Translations under genes and position numbers: made by a program
Assembly (NCBI GenBank): GCA_003586115.2
Contig: QVOM02000071.1
Location: 448,143 to 512,142 of the forward strand
DNA from: Salvator merianae
Lineage: Eukaryota; Chordata; Lepidosauria; Squamata; Teiidae
Reading direction: 5' to 3'
DNA: 64,000 nucleotides
In this document: piece after piece, positions 1-11,717 of the stretch
Position numbering within the stretch: the first letter of the stretch is position 1
How the letters are laid out: each line of letters opens with the position of its first letter
The notes under the pieces: model-generated
The model's database searches: none
Told to the model about the DNA's origin: nothing
What the model saw: the letters and a program-made list of their open reading frames with translations, nothing else

Positions 1-419
1 ACTAAAGCAAAAATGAGAAAACTATATCAAAAGGAGGAAAGTTTTTAAAAGTAATACTAATAAAGCCTAATGAAGGATTCCCTACTCTCAAATTAGCCAG
101 CCACAGTTTAAGAGGGTGTTCTCTTGTGACCTTAAAATACTCAGGACAGCCTGTTTCACATTTCAACTCCAATGTTTTATCTACCTCTACTATAAGGAAC
201 ATAGCATGTTAGATAGATCTTGTTTTTACAGAGCAGGAAGAGGAATCAAGTTGACATTTCTACTAGCATACATTCATTAACAAAAATGCTGGGATGTAGT
301 ACCAGTCTGGATACAGTAGTAGCCAGGATGAATGTATGTTAATTTTCAGAAGAAAATTTCTTCTTAGAATTACCAACTCAAACTTCTGACATGGATGCTT
401 AACAAAACAAACATATATT

Positions 420-1012
420 CATCAATTCAATTTTGGAATTGTGGTGAGGTACAGAAATTGTGGTAGAGGATTCAAGAGGAAGTATGGAATATTACGCAAA
501 TAGAATCAACACCAATTTTTTTGACTAAGGAGATTTGTTTGATCATTGTTACAGACATTTAAGACTGAATAGGATGGAGGAGTTTTGTATGGAACAATAA
601 ATACTGGCAGCATTGTCAGTAATAGTGTTTGCGTGGAAGGAGAGTACCAAATGGACATTGAAGAAATGGAGGTATTATTTATTAGATGTGATGAGATTTC
701 AAATACTGAGTAACAATAGGTTAAATGGATGGAAGGGCAAAAAGCTGATGGAGATTTGAAAGGAAAATGGAAGGGGATGGTAGAATATTTGGTGAAGGAA
801 GCAAGGAGCGACCAGGAAATAAATCAGGTATTAGTAACGTTCAATATGTGATAGTTTAAGGGGTTTTTTTTTTGGGGGGGGTCACCAAGGGAGGGAGTAT
901 GAATGTATAAGTATTATAAATTGATGAATATATTCATTTGTTGGATTTTTAAATGTTTTTGAGATTTCTTTTGATCTGATAAAAATATTTAATTTTTTTT
1001 TAAATAAAAAGA
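420..1012 (+). mobile_element. Probable L1-like LINE tail
   Basis: AT- and purine-rich sequence with decayed frames resembling the L1 ORF2 C-terminal region (Trp-Lys-rich segments near 640-700), followed by a T/G-rich tract and an AATAAA-type A-rich end near 1000. No intact frame. The family call is tentative. Confidence 0.35.
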
Positions 1013-2220
1013 AAATTTCTTCATCCATTTCTCCTCATCACTTTTTCCTTCCATACTCCAACCCATATTGTTTAAGAGCTTCTTCCACAGAGTGACATTT
1101 CTTGAAGTTCAGGAATAGGGAAGACAAGGATGAGAAACTTGCCTTCCAAGAACATATTTACATACATGTCTTAATATCCAAATAAGAAAGCACAGAAATA
1201 AACTGCATAAATACAAAATAAGAAATCAGTGTATACATTCAAAATTATTCTGCATAAATATACATTTATGCTAACACAGTCATAGAGGTAAGATTGATAG
1301 CTTACTAGATCTTACAATACAAATGCCAATTCTTATACTTGTAAATAAAAGCAGAAGACACTTTTTATGATTTTTATAATTGTATTTCTGTCCTAGGTTC
1401 CTGTTGATGGAGCACAGGACAGTAATACAATTAAAAAACCACAGAACATCTTGTACTACATTCCTAAAATAATTAAAGCAAACCCAGTACCAATGGGAAG
1501 GCCTAATCTCAATCAATTCAATAGTTTTGCTAGAAGTGTATTTATTGTTCAACCTACAGTACTGTAAGGTGAGCACAGTATACATGCGCACACACACACA
1601 CAAAAAAAAATTAAAGGAACCTAAGTATACATAAGATTTTCATTAGAAGGTATAGTCATCCCTTATATTACACTGTGGTTTGATTTGTGCAAATCACCAT
1701 GAAGTAAAAGCACATGTCATACAGAGTAATTACTACCTATATAAAACTGCCAGTTAGAGAACCATAGAAGCTCAGTTTCACTTACTGATACTGCAGAGAG
1801 CAAACTTATTTAATCAATATAAGTAAATGATGTTTTGGAGGTGAGATTCAGTCTACCAATATAAGCCAATCGTGTAGCAAAAGTTGAATTACATCCCAAG
1901 CTTTCACACAATCTAACTAAATGAAGAAAATTACATATTACAAACCAAATAAGAATAAACCACACTGTACAAAACCATGTTTTATTCGGGAATGATCTGA
2001 GCTTTCACTTGGAGCAACTTAAAAAGGGATATTTACAAACCTATTATAAATTTAGTGATAACCCACTTACTGAACTTTATTCCGTTCATTAACTAAAGCA
2101 TCCATTAATTCTGTATTGTGTCCTTGATTAAAATAAACTACAGAATGTTTACAGTGAAAGCAATGTATATTAGCATTTTGAAAAATGTAGCTATAATCTG
2201 TAGTTTTCAACAAATCTTAC

Positions 2221-2380
2221 TTGATTGTTTGGTACAGAGTACGTCTGATTCATCTCCACCAAATTAGTAAAGGTTTCTAGAAACAAATCGCTGAGGCTTT
2301 GATGGATTACCACATTAGCAGCATTACGAATGGGAGCGTGGAGCTTTTCTTGCAGCTCCCCATATTCTGCTGAATTCAGC
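2221..2380 (-). CDS. TMEM129: TMEM129 coding exon 3
   Basis: The acceptor is the tttctttag just before 2380 and the donor gtaaga lies at 2220-2215. The 160 nt complete the split Arg codon and encode LNSAEYGELQEKLHAPI through YSVPNNQ. It ends in phase 0, which matches the position where the family's last exon begins with the RING region. It is too short and lacks a Met, so simple ORF lists miss it. Confidence 0.92.
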
Positions 2381-5300
2381 CTAAAGAAAACATTGAGAGA
2401 ATATTGAGAGAGGACAAGAAGGTTTTATTAGCCATTTGTGTACTTTTAAACAGTAGCTTTAAATTTCTTAAATAAAGCTTCAACAAAAAAAAGGCACTTC
2501 AGATGTTTTACACTACAACTTGCATTTGTTTCAAACAGAACTATATGGCTGAGGATGATGGGAACTCTAATTGAAGACATCTGACAACCACTCAATTTGT
2601 AAAATTTGGCTTAGATAACAAGGAACTGCTACTGGATTCAAAGTATCTATGACAACATTTTATCTAAGCTGCTTTCACCTGCACTTTCAATTGAGAATGA
2701 AATGCTTTGTTTTCTTAGATAAGACTATCTCCTTTTGAGACTATCATAGTAAATACAAACACCTCCTTTTTTAAGACACAAACTGGTTGAATGTTCACAT
2801 TATATTCTTATCTGTCTAGACATTAAAGAAGAACAACAGCTGAGACAACATAGTCATCAGTTCAACTTCTCTTCTAGAACTGCCATCAGGGAAAGTAAAC
2901 AAACACAAATTTATTTCTGCCACTTACACAATACTCCTACGTGCACTATTTAAAAAAAACACCTTTTCATTTAAGTGGAACCTATTTTTGAGGAAAGTAG
3001 TTTGAATTAACTAATAGCTCTACTTACAGATCTTAGGGTTCTTTCCATCTGGAAGTATCTCTGCGTGAGCAGAAATGACTTCAACAAGCACAAGAACCTT
3101 ATGATCCCCAAAAATCTGTTGGACTGTTAAACAACAGTCTAATGCTTGTGTGCGTGTATGTCAGAGGATGTCTAAATGGTTGAGGAAAGATAAAGTTCAG
3201 TTACATCAGCAAAAATGAATTGTAAGAAGCAGCAGTTACGACTGTTGTCTGGATTCCAGATTTCTTTTATATCACTTTCCCCATCAACACCTCAACTGTT
3301 AGCTTTCCCTCTCTTACAAGGTTAACATACCAGAAAACATTAATGAAAGCAACAGTATATCTCATCCAGTTAAAAAAAAAAATATTGATGATGCCAAGAA
3401 AATATATGTTGCAGAACCAAAAAAACTATTAATCTTCCTGGAATGGGGCATTGCCTACACCACTACTGTATTACTAATCCATCACTCCAGTGTCACCTCC
3501 TCATCCTGGTGCAATGGCAATTCCCACTCACCCCGAGGAGAGACATTTCCCAGTATTGGAGACATAAAGCCTCTGATAAGGCAGCCACTCCATCCGCCCT
3601 GCGAGGGACTACTCCATCAAGTCCCTCCCCCCCGCCCCGTCAGAAGAAGCCAGCCATCTACTCCGCCTGCGGAGGGGGGGGGGGACACAGGGCTACTCCA
3701 TCTGCCCTGCAGGGAATTTTTCCATTAAGCCCCTCCTCCCCAACTATCAGCCTGTGATGACGAGCGGCTCCGAGGGTCATTGTGTCCAAGCCCCTTAGTT
3801 TTCCTTTTCTTTTCTTTTCCTTTCCTTTCCTTTTCTTTTCTTTTCTTTTCCTTTTCTTTTATTTCTTATTTACTGGAGTTTTTTTTTAACTTGTGCCTTT
3901 AATTTAATTGTTGTTTAATACTGCTTTTAGCTTAACTATAGTACCATTTTTGTTTGTTTGTTTGTTTGTTTTATGGGGAGGGAATAATGTGTCAAGGCAG
4001 GGGTGGAGGGGCAGAACCACAGGGGGCTCCCATCCCTGTGGTGACGGGCAGGGGGAGATATGGCGCTGGGAGGCAGAAGTGACAGATTAGGAGAAGGAGT
4101 GTTAGATGTATTAAAGTGATTATTCCTTCTGTTCTGCCTTCCAACCAACAGAATTTGGGGATGCCTGCCAATGGCCCACCACCCTGGCAGTGCTGCTTTT
4201 GAATGCCAGATCAATCTAGAATAAAACATCACTCATCCATGATTTAATTCTGGATGAAGGGGCTGATCTGGCATGCATTATGGAGACCTGGATAGATGAA
4301 CTGGGTGGGCTTGTCTTACCCAGCTTTGTCCCCCAGGCTACTCGGTGCAGCACTGTTCCAGACCCATAGGGAGGGGCGGGGGTGTTGCTGTAGTCCATAG
4401 GACTTCCATCTCTCTTACCAGAAGACCAATCCACTCTACAACTGGGTTTGAGGGACTGTTCTTGTTACTGGGCCAGAGAAACAAAACAGGGATGTTGCTG
4501 GTGTACCGCTCACCCCGCTGCCCAGCAACCTCCCTATCTGAGCTGGTTGAGGTGATCTCTGATGTGGTATTAGAGGCCCCTGTCACAGTAGTGTTGGGAG
4601 ATTTTAACATCCATGCAGAGACTATTCTCAGTGGACCAGCTCAGCTCTTCATGGCCTCCATGACAACTATGGGGCTGTCTCAGTTTGTAAATGGCCCAAC
4701 TCACATAGCAGGCCATACCCTCGATCTGGTCTTTGCCACAGAGCTGATTGATGAGAATCCATTGATAGGAGGGCTGATAAGCCCACTGTCATGGACAGAC
4801 GATTCCCTGGTAAAATTTGGACTGACAGTGACAGCTCCCCTCCACGGGGGTGGGGGACCCATTGAGATGGACCGCCCCCAGAGACTTATGGAATCTGAAT
4901 GATTCCTGAATGCTCTGGGGGATTTTCCAGGTGGCATGGATGATGTTCCTGCCGAGGCTCTGGTCTCTCTCTAGAATCAGGAGATGTACAGGGCCATCAA
5001 CATGATCGCTCCCAAGTGCCCTCGGCATACCTTTAGAGCCCCGTAATGCACCCTGGTATTCCACGACATTATGGACAATGAAACAGGAAGGTCGACGGCT
5101 AGAGCACAGGTGGCGTAAATCCCACTGTGAAACTGACCAAACACAGGCTAGAAGAAACTATCGTGCCTATCATGTGGCGAAAAGATCTTATTTCCCTGCC
5201 ACCATTACGTCCTCAAGTAACCATCCAGCAGAGCTCTTCCCAGTAGTAAGTGGCCTTATAAAATCATGTCCAAGAAAACAAGGGCAATTGCCTTGTAATA

Positions 5301-8043
5301 TCTGCTGTGACGAATTTGCAAGGCACTTTGAGGGCAAAGTCGCTCAGATTCATGGGGGACTGGATGCCACAGTTGAGAATAATCCAGAGGAAGTGACCAG
5401 AGACCCGTCTGGTCCAGTTACTTTGGATCAGTTTCAATTATTGTGGCCTGAGGATGTGGACAAGCTGGTTGCTAGAGTTTGACCTACTACATGCCCTCTA
5501 GATCCTTGCCCTTCTTGGTTGATAAAAGCTAGCAAGGAGGGTACAACCGGGTGGGTCCAGGGAGTAGTAAATGGCTCCTTGAGAGACGGGGTTGTTCCGC
5601 TGGCTCTTAAAGAGGTGGTGGTACAACCCCTCCTCAAGAAGTCCTCCCTGAATCCAGATTATTTAAACAACTATTGAACGGTGGCCAACATATAATTTTT
5701 GAGCAAGGTATTAGAGAGTGCCGGACCTTGTGGCCTTTTCAGACACAGGTTCGAACACAGACCCCTGGGATCAAACACAGCTACCAAACTAGTGCACTCC
5801 CATTCGCACTGCGTCCAGTGCTAGTCGGCTTGCAGAGCGTTCCAGCACTAAAGGGTGCGAAGACCCCTCTCCATACCTGAACCCGAACAGCTTGCACCGT
5901 GCTAGTTGGACCATTATACTGTTGTAAGTGCAAACAGGCCCCTAGATTCTGGAGATTCTCACTTGCTGCAGTTTGAATGGAACTCTTCTAGCAATCAAAT
6001 CTGAAAGCTTAGGTTCAAAGCAGAACTATGGAACAATTCATAACCCAAAAAACTACAACAAGTGAGATGAAAAACAGCCTCTATTCTGAGGACTGTCCAT
6101 TCATGACTGTATTCTCTCTGAGATTGTGACATCTTCTTTCTGACTCTCAACAAAAATGGGGAAAATGTAGTTTTATGATGAAACATTCTACAAATGTTTT
6201 TTTGTAACTAATAATCTCCAGGCAACACTAGTCTGTAAATTATAAAAAACAATATTTTTTGGAATGGAATGCACCCAGCCAATTACATGTGAAACAATGG
6301 ATTCTAACCCATGAATTAGACTACCATACATATGCTATAAAGTGTTGGAAGATTCTTTATGCTCTTCTAGTTAACAGTGATTCATAATATAACAATAGTT
6401 AAAACAAATAATATAAAATAATATGTTTAGTTTCTCTTGATACTAAAATATAGCTCTAACAATTGGATGAATCATAGAATATAGCATTGAAATTGCATTC
6501 CCATCAACAGTAAAAACAACAAAAAAAGTTGGTTTATCTTACCGGATATCAAAAGGTTTCATGTGAGGATTAGCACTAGTAACTTGAATTGTAAGGAACT
6601 GCGCAGGCACATTTGAGTCTGGCAAGAGTTCCTGCTGTCTGGACTCTACCACTGCCAAAGAGATATCCCGCTGCTGGGCAACATGTAAACAATATGTGGT
6701 CACTTTCATGATCCAGGTATCTGTAACAATTACTCGTGCTTCTGGAGCCCCAGTAGCAAACTTGTCAATCCTCCTGAATTCTGTGTTGATGGAAGAAGCT
6801 ACTGCCCTCCAGTCTGACTGAGGGAGGGCATAAAGAGAAAGCGTCTTCACTAGGGGGTGGTTATTCCAACCATTCCATGACCAATAGTATGCCAGGATAC
6901 CAACAACTGTTGGGACAAGAACTGACAAGAAGAAGAACACTTTCCAGCTTTCAGGGGCTTGGTAAAAACTCCAGAGCTGTTTTTCAGGTGCTGCAAAACA
7001 CATGCCAGCATAGTAACCTGCAAATTGAAGAAAATAATATTAGAAGAAAAGCAAATGCATTAGTTAGGTCCCATCTAATAAATCACATGTCACAGATGCA
7101 AAAGTCCACATTTCATTCTTTCGGGGTATACGATGCATATATCTTCCATACATGCTGTACAGCACATCTATTATAGCAAAACTGTTAGCAGCAGAAGGGG
7201 ATTAAGAAGCCTGTTCAAACCACACTCTTAGGTCACCACTTAATTTTATATATTTATTTACTACTTTTGTACTTTACCTTGGCATTCTATAGGAAGGTGA
7301 TTAAGATGTAAATTAATGTTTTCCACCCCTGGAAAAATGAGAACTTATGTAAAGTTTGAAGGATCACATTAAACCCACCATGAAAATAAAGTGGAAATAA
7401 ATAAAGATTGGATAGAATGTAAAAATGAACATTTGAAAAACACAAAACATTTCCTGTATTTAAATAAAATGAAAACAACTAGTAGAAAAACCAAAGGCTC
7501 CAACGATAAAGCAGATTAGAGAACAATCTGTCACCCTGTAAACGCCTGGGAGAAGAGCTACTTTTTACCTGGAGCCCCAAATCGAGCTAGCCTCTCTGGA
7601 GAGAGAACTATAGTGAAGAGACTTGGCAAGAAACGAACAGTGGGGAAAGGGAAGCAACTTGTTTAATTTCTGCCTAAGAAACTCTGTCAAGAAAATGGAG
7701 GGCAGTGCCAGTTCTTCGCCGGCTACGGCTTCTGCACCCACCCACCCAGCCCCACTTCTCCCTGTAGAACTTGCTCTTTCGAGCGAACGTTTTTCCTCAA
7801 GTCGTCGCCGGCGCTGACTCTTCTCTTCTCCTCCTTACCAAGGGGCAGCAGGGCGTGTGCCAAGAACGTCCCCGTGCTCCGTCGCAGGTGGTACTGCACA
7901 AAGGCCGCGTCTTCGCTACCCAGCCAGCCGCCCAGCAGGTTCTGCACCGTCAGCCCGGCCAAATAGAATTCATTAGGAGGAAACACGAAGCATACCGCCA
8001 GCACCACATACGCCAGCGTGAAAGTAGCCGCAGGGCTCTCCAT
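2221..8043 (-). CDS. TMEM129: TMEM129, ER-membrane E3 ubiquitin ligase (partial, last exon missing)
   Basis: TMEM129 is an ER-resident ubiquitin ligase with N-terminal membrane segments and a C-terminal atypical RING facing the cytosol; it acts in ER-associated degradation. Three coding exons join in phase (7839-8043, 6543-7017, 2221-2380) and give 280 residues beginning MESPAATFTLAY. Hydrophobic segments fall near residues 7-22, 59-75 and 94-114. The stretch NTEFRRIDKFATGAP in exon 2 and VIHQSLSDLFLETF in exon 3 match the vertebrate family closely. The usual protein is about 362 residues, so roughly 80 residues with the cysteine-rich RING are absent. Exon 3 ends in a good donor, so the final exon should lie left of the window. 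The gene is divergent from TACC3, as in human. No frameshift or stop was seen. Confidence 0.94.
3440..5728 (+). mobile_element. L2-type LINE fragment (5' UTR, endonuclease, start of RT)
   Basis: After a GC-rich leader (3443-3770) and a pyrimidine microsatellite, a decayed frame contains LLLNARSI and DLILDEGADLACI near 4190-4290, then VLGDFNIHAE at about 4590 and GHTLDLVFA at about 4715, the endonuclease motifs of L2/CR1-clade LINEs. Towards 5640-5720 it shows DYLNNY and VLE, the approach to the reverse transcriptase. RT palm motifs are absent, so the copy stops before the catalytic part. Several stops and frameshifts. It lies antisense in TMEM129 intron 2. Confidence 0.8.
3799..3866. repeat. 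Pyrimidine (TTTTC)n microsatellite
   Basis: About 65 bp of imperfect TTTTC/TTTCC units on the plus strand. Confidence 0.9.
5729..5940. mobile_element. Possible MITE with GGCC-type ends inside L2
   Basis: The L2 frame breaks at 5728, and 212 bp later a terminus GTAAGTGCAAACAGGCC appears that matches the right end of the element at 50704-51246. CCT flanks both sides as a possible 3-bp target duplication. The left terminus is degenerate, so the call is tentative. Confidence 0.45.
6543..7017 (-). CDS. TMEM129: TMEM129 coding exon 2
   Basis: The acceptor AG lies at 7019-7018 and the donor GT at 6542-6541. The 475 nt encode residues 69-227 from the GYYAGMCFAAPEK stretch to PFDI plus part of an Arg codon. 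It contains the third hydrophobic segment (about residues 94-114) and the strongly conserved TEFRRIDKFATGAP and VIVTDTW motifs. Confidence 0.95.
7839..8043 (-). CDS. TMEM129: TMEM129 coding exon 1
   Basis: The exon starts at the ATG on the minus strand at 8043 and ends with a GT donor at 7838-7837 in phase 1. It encodes residues 1-68, including the first membrane segment and the family motif GWLGSEDAAF. The frame stays open upstream to another ATG at 8235, but the 8043 start gives the family's usual N-terminus. Confidence 0.93.
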
Positions 8044-8190
8044 CGACAAGGCCGGGAAATGAAAACCACCACCGCACCACACAAAGCGGCTGCGCTCCGC
8101 CACAAAACAATAAAGCCCTAGCCTGCCAGCGGCTAGGCCAGCAGACTCATTCGCCGTTGTTGTTCGAGACGCCAAGACTCCTCGCGCGTT

Positions 8191-8210
8191 GCACTTTGGG
8201 AATCGTAGTT
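8191..8210 (-). promoter_or_regulatory. ZNF143/Staf-like site upstream of TMEM129
   Basis: On the minus strand the sequence reads AACTACGATTCCCAAAGTGC, one base off the core ACTACAATTCCC of the ZNF143/THAP11 promoter motif. It lies about 150 bp upstream of the TMEM129 ATG, where such sites usually occur. Confidence 0.55.
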
Positions 8211-8309
8211 CAGCGGCCAGGTTCGCTCCGCTCACGCAGTCTGGAGGACGAATTCGCCGCGTTCCGCTGGCAAATTTTTCCAGTTCTTCTCCGTGATCAC
8301 CATGACAAA

Positions 8310-10600
8310 GGCTACTTGTTGCTAAAAAGTCTACCCAAAAACTATGAGCCGGTGCCCAAAGAAGCCTCTTAACCTGGCAATGGTGACGGGATCGCAGACA
8401 AGAGATGTTGCAGATGATTCCAATCTAGTTAACTTTAGGGATTAAATAAAAGCAAAATCGCTCCTCCTGAATTCGCAAGGTTTCCTTCATGAGAATGAAA
8501 TGCTGCGCCTCCAAAAAAATTGGAATGGCAGTGCCTTTCAGTTGGAAATCGCCATTTCCCATCACCATTACACAAAACACAGATCCTACAGAATCCTTGC
8601 ATGGGATTATTTTGGACAATCATCAGAACTAACATAACCTACACTGGATGAAGTTTAGAAATATCAGATACTATATTCTTCACCACACAAACACGAGGAT
8701 CCACGGCGTGGAGTCTCTAGTTTTAACAAAAGATTGACACAAAAATTGCTGTCATTAGGCAATATATCCATGCTCGGAGACTGAAACATAAAAATCACTG
8801 ATAGTTTTTGCACAGTGCAAAAACATGGATTCAAAGAGCAAGCTCTCTAGATTCCCCACCGCCGTCAAATACAAATCGTGCCAGTTTTTAACATCTTAAA
8901 CGGAAATCCTGCTGTAATGTGAAAACATTGAGCTGGAATTTGTGGAGGTTAGTAACCTTTTTGGTGGTGGCCCCCCAGCTGGATTTAGTAATGCAGACAG
9001 CAGTTTAGCTGCAGTAATACGACACTTGTACATTGTGCTTAATGTTAACTACGTCTTGGGAAATAAATTAAGTTAAAAATATTCTAATTCCTAGCCACTA
9101 ACTACACAACAGGCAAGCAAAGGAGAGACTTTGCTGTGTCTTCACAAGGAAAAGGAAAAAGTCTATCTGTGTCTGCCATCAGCAGGAAGTTACCTGAGGT
9201 GACCATAATAGGCTGCCTGCCAGTCTTCCCAGTGTCCCAGAGGCTACCTGGGTTTTATTCATGCAAATGACAAATGTCATTGGAACCCCATCATCAACAT
9301 AGCACAGATCTCCACCAATCTACATCGTTTTATGTTTGCCCAAACAACCATCCAAACATAATACATTAGTGCACATTTATTGAACAAGAAAAATAATGGC
9401 TTCTGTACTTCGCTTTGCTTCTGAATTTTCGAGCAGGATTCTCCTCTATAGACTGAATTACAAAAACCACAAATGCTGAACAAATTTAATCTGCTGTCAT
9501 AAAATTGCACACACAGAAGCCACGTGCAGTTCCTGCAGTTTTAATAGCTGTGCAAAATAGGAAATTTCAGCAGCTTTTGACTGCATTATAAGCTACACCA
9601 CTAAACTTCTATTCTTCTAAATTTCATACACTTCTATAAAAGATGTATGGATGCTGTTCTTTTCCATAATATGGGAGATGCTGAAGACTAAATAATCAAA
9701 TCTTTAAACACAATCTCGAGCATTTCCAGACTTCTTTTGAGAATAAGAATAAATATAAATCCCTTTTTTGAAAATGGCAAAATGATGCAGTCAGGCTTCT
9801 GTAATCATATCACACATTTTACATAAAACACTTATAATCTACCTTAATGCGATTTTATCTGGTGCAAATATGCAAAACTAGCAACTTAATAAATGTTTTT
9901 TTAAAAAATTAAAAAGGTAAAGGATCAAATTTCATGAGGTCAGAAGCCTGCTTTGGTCCAAGGCTTAGATTTAATAGGGTCACTGGCAAGCTTAAACCTG
10001 CATTTTACATTGCAGAAAAGGCAATAAAACAATAAAATATCCTTTTCTGGCGAAATTTCCAGAGCACTGATAGAAGAAAAACAGGATATTTACAAAATAG
10101 CCCATGTATCTTTTGAGTAATCAGATGGAATAATAAAATAAGAAAAATATGGCCATGGGATAACATGAGAGAGAAAAACATCCTAGATATACTAAATTAT
10201 TTTTAGAACAAGTTATGCCTTATGCCATAGAGTCATATAAAAAAAATAGCTTTTGTCTGGGACCCTTTCTGCATCTACCTGCTTCATATCCAAATCAGTG
10301 GGTCCAGATTAGTCCTCTAAAAGGCACCCCCTGGTGGTTCCAAACACAGAAGGCATGCATCTTCAAACCGCTGGTAGATCCAGATTAAGATTCTCCTTAA
10401 TCTGGATCATGCTCTGTCTCCTGCAGAGATAGAAGTGTACACTTCATAGATAGAAGTGTACTACTACACAGGCTGTGGTCACATCTTCACTTTAAAGCTT
10501 CTTCAGTCCATTTGACATCTGTTAATTGACATCCATTTTTGGGGGGACTTTCCACCCTCCACAAGGACTTTCCTGTATTCAGATAATCACAGCTCTGAAA
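8310..10600. other. Intergenic sequence, no gene recognised
   Basis: AT-rich DNA upstream of TMEM129. All frames are short and resemble no protein I know. No clear repeat family was recognised by eye. Confidence 0.6.
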
Positions 10601-10815
10601 CCATTATAGCGCATTACTTCATTTTTCTTTTCAAAGGTGTGGCCACGGAAGAGGATTAAAGGGGCTGAACCATCCCGTAGTGGGCAGCCACAGGTGAATT
10701 TCCTTTTTCCTTTTGGCCGGTGTGCAACCATGTGGGTGTTACCCAGAGTTGGCGCCATCCCCCACTTCTTCCTTCCTCCACAGTACCACCAGCCTTCCCC
10801 GATAGTTAACTTCTG

Positions 10816-11136
10816 GATTCCACACAGAGCAAAGGGTTATAGGACATGCTTCCTTTCCGCAGTCACATTCCATTTTCTTTTTTTAAAAAAGGAGAAAAGC
10901 GCTCTTCTGCTTCTTTGAATCTCTCTACCTGCTGCAAGTCTGCTTTTGGGGATAGGGTGGTTAGTCTAGGGAGGAAAGCAATCCTCCATAGGAATGGGAG
11001 GTGGATGAGGGATTTGGGTTTCACGCACAGCTCAAAGCGCTGTAGGATGTCCTTTTTTTCTGCAGCCATGTTCCATTTTTCTCTTTTAAAAAAGGAAAAA
11101 AGTGCTCTTCAACTCCTTTGCACTCTCTCTGCCTGT
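10816..11136. repeat. Tandem duplication, period about 200 bp
   Basis: A core of about 120 bp occurs twice, at 10816-10935 and 11016-11136. Shared landmarks are CACAxAGCxCAAAG, GCAGxCAxxTTCCATTTT, TTTTAAAAAAGGA and CTCTCTxCCTG. The copies are roughly 75-80% alike. Confidence 0.65.
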
Positions 11137-11183
11137 CAGGGCTCACTTCCCCGCATCATCTCTGGAAAGACTTCCCCCTGCCC

Positions 11184-11524
11184 CTACCCCTGACCTTCTA
11201 CCTCCACACCATCCCCAACCATGTCCCCATAGACTCTGCCTGGCTAGAGAATGAAACACCATTTTTTTAATATATAAGGTAGTTTTGCACAAATGTGTAA
11301 ATGCAGAATTACACATACAAAACAAATGGAGGGTTTCTGCAGAAATCTCGACGTGTGCGTAACCATGATCACCTGGGGAATGGTCTTTTTGTGTGACTGA
11401 TGGTGAGGTTGCAGAAGCAAACCACCGTGGGTCAACTGTTGTGCTTGGCTAACATGCCCAATAGTTCATTTTCCTTGGATTATGAGCTGCTGACAAGTAG
11501 CTATTTTGGTATGAAGTGCATACC
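11184..11524 (+). repeat. Left arm of a wide inverted repeat
   Basis: This arm is the imperfect reverse complement of 13645-14002. Shared blocks include GTTTTGCACAAATGTGTAA, GGCTAACATGCCCAATAG and GGTATGAAGT. The arms start with CTACCCCTGAC and are about 80-85% identical by eye. Confidence 0.85.
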
Positions 11525-11609
11525 TGGCTAAAGTTCAGTTTACACAGTGGCGTAGCGAGCCGCTTCGACACCCGGGGCTACTCGCCGTTTTGACGCCTGA
11601 GGCTAGGGG

Positions 11610-11715
11610 CGGGGCCAGCGACTGCGCATGTGTGTGGGCGGGGCCAGCGACTGCACATGCGTGTGGGGGCCAGCGACTGCGCATGTGTGTGGGCAGGACC
11701 AGCGAGCGCACATGC
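11610..11715. repeat. Short tandem units beside the minisatellite
   Basis: Three to four copies of a roughly 28-bp unit built around CCAGCGACTGCGCATGTGTG. The TGCGCATG core resembles an NRF1 half-site, but this may be chance. Confidence 0.7.
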
Positions 11716-11717
11716 CC

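Larger units (their letters stand above)
7680..8300 (-). promoter_or_regulatory. TMEM129 GC-rich promoter region
   Basis: GC content and CpG frequency rise sharply against the AT-rich surroundings and cover TMEM129 exon 1 and its 5' flank. No TATA box is visible near the start codon, which fits a housekeeping CpG-type promoter. The transcription start is not determined. Confidence 0.6.

Noticed and set aside
2..202. 66-codon minus-strand frame as the missing TMEM129 exon
   Set aside because: It lacks the RING cysteines and does not resemble the TMEM129 C-terminus or SLBP; no acceptor in the right place.
7771..8121. 116-codon plus-strand frame over TMEM129 exon 1
   Set aside because: GC-rich antisense shadow of a real exon, no similarity.
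8044..8235. N-terminal extension of TMEM129 exon 1 to an upstream ATG
   Set aside because: The frame is open upstream, but family proteins begin at the equivalent of 8043 (MxSPxxTFTLAY); the extension covers the GC-rich 5' UTR and promoter.
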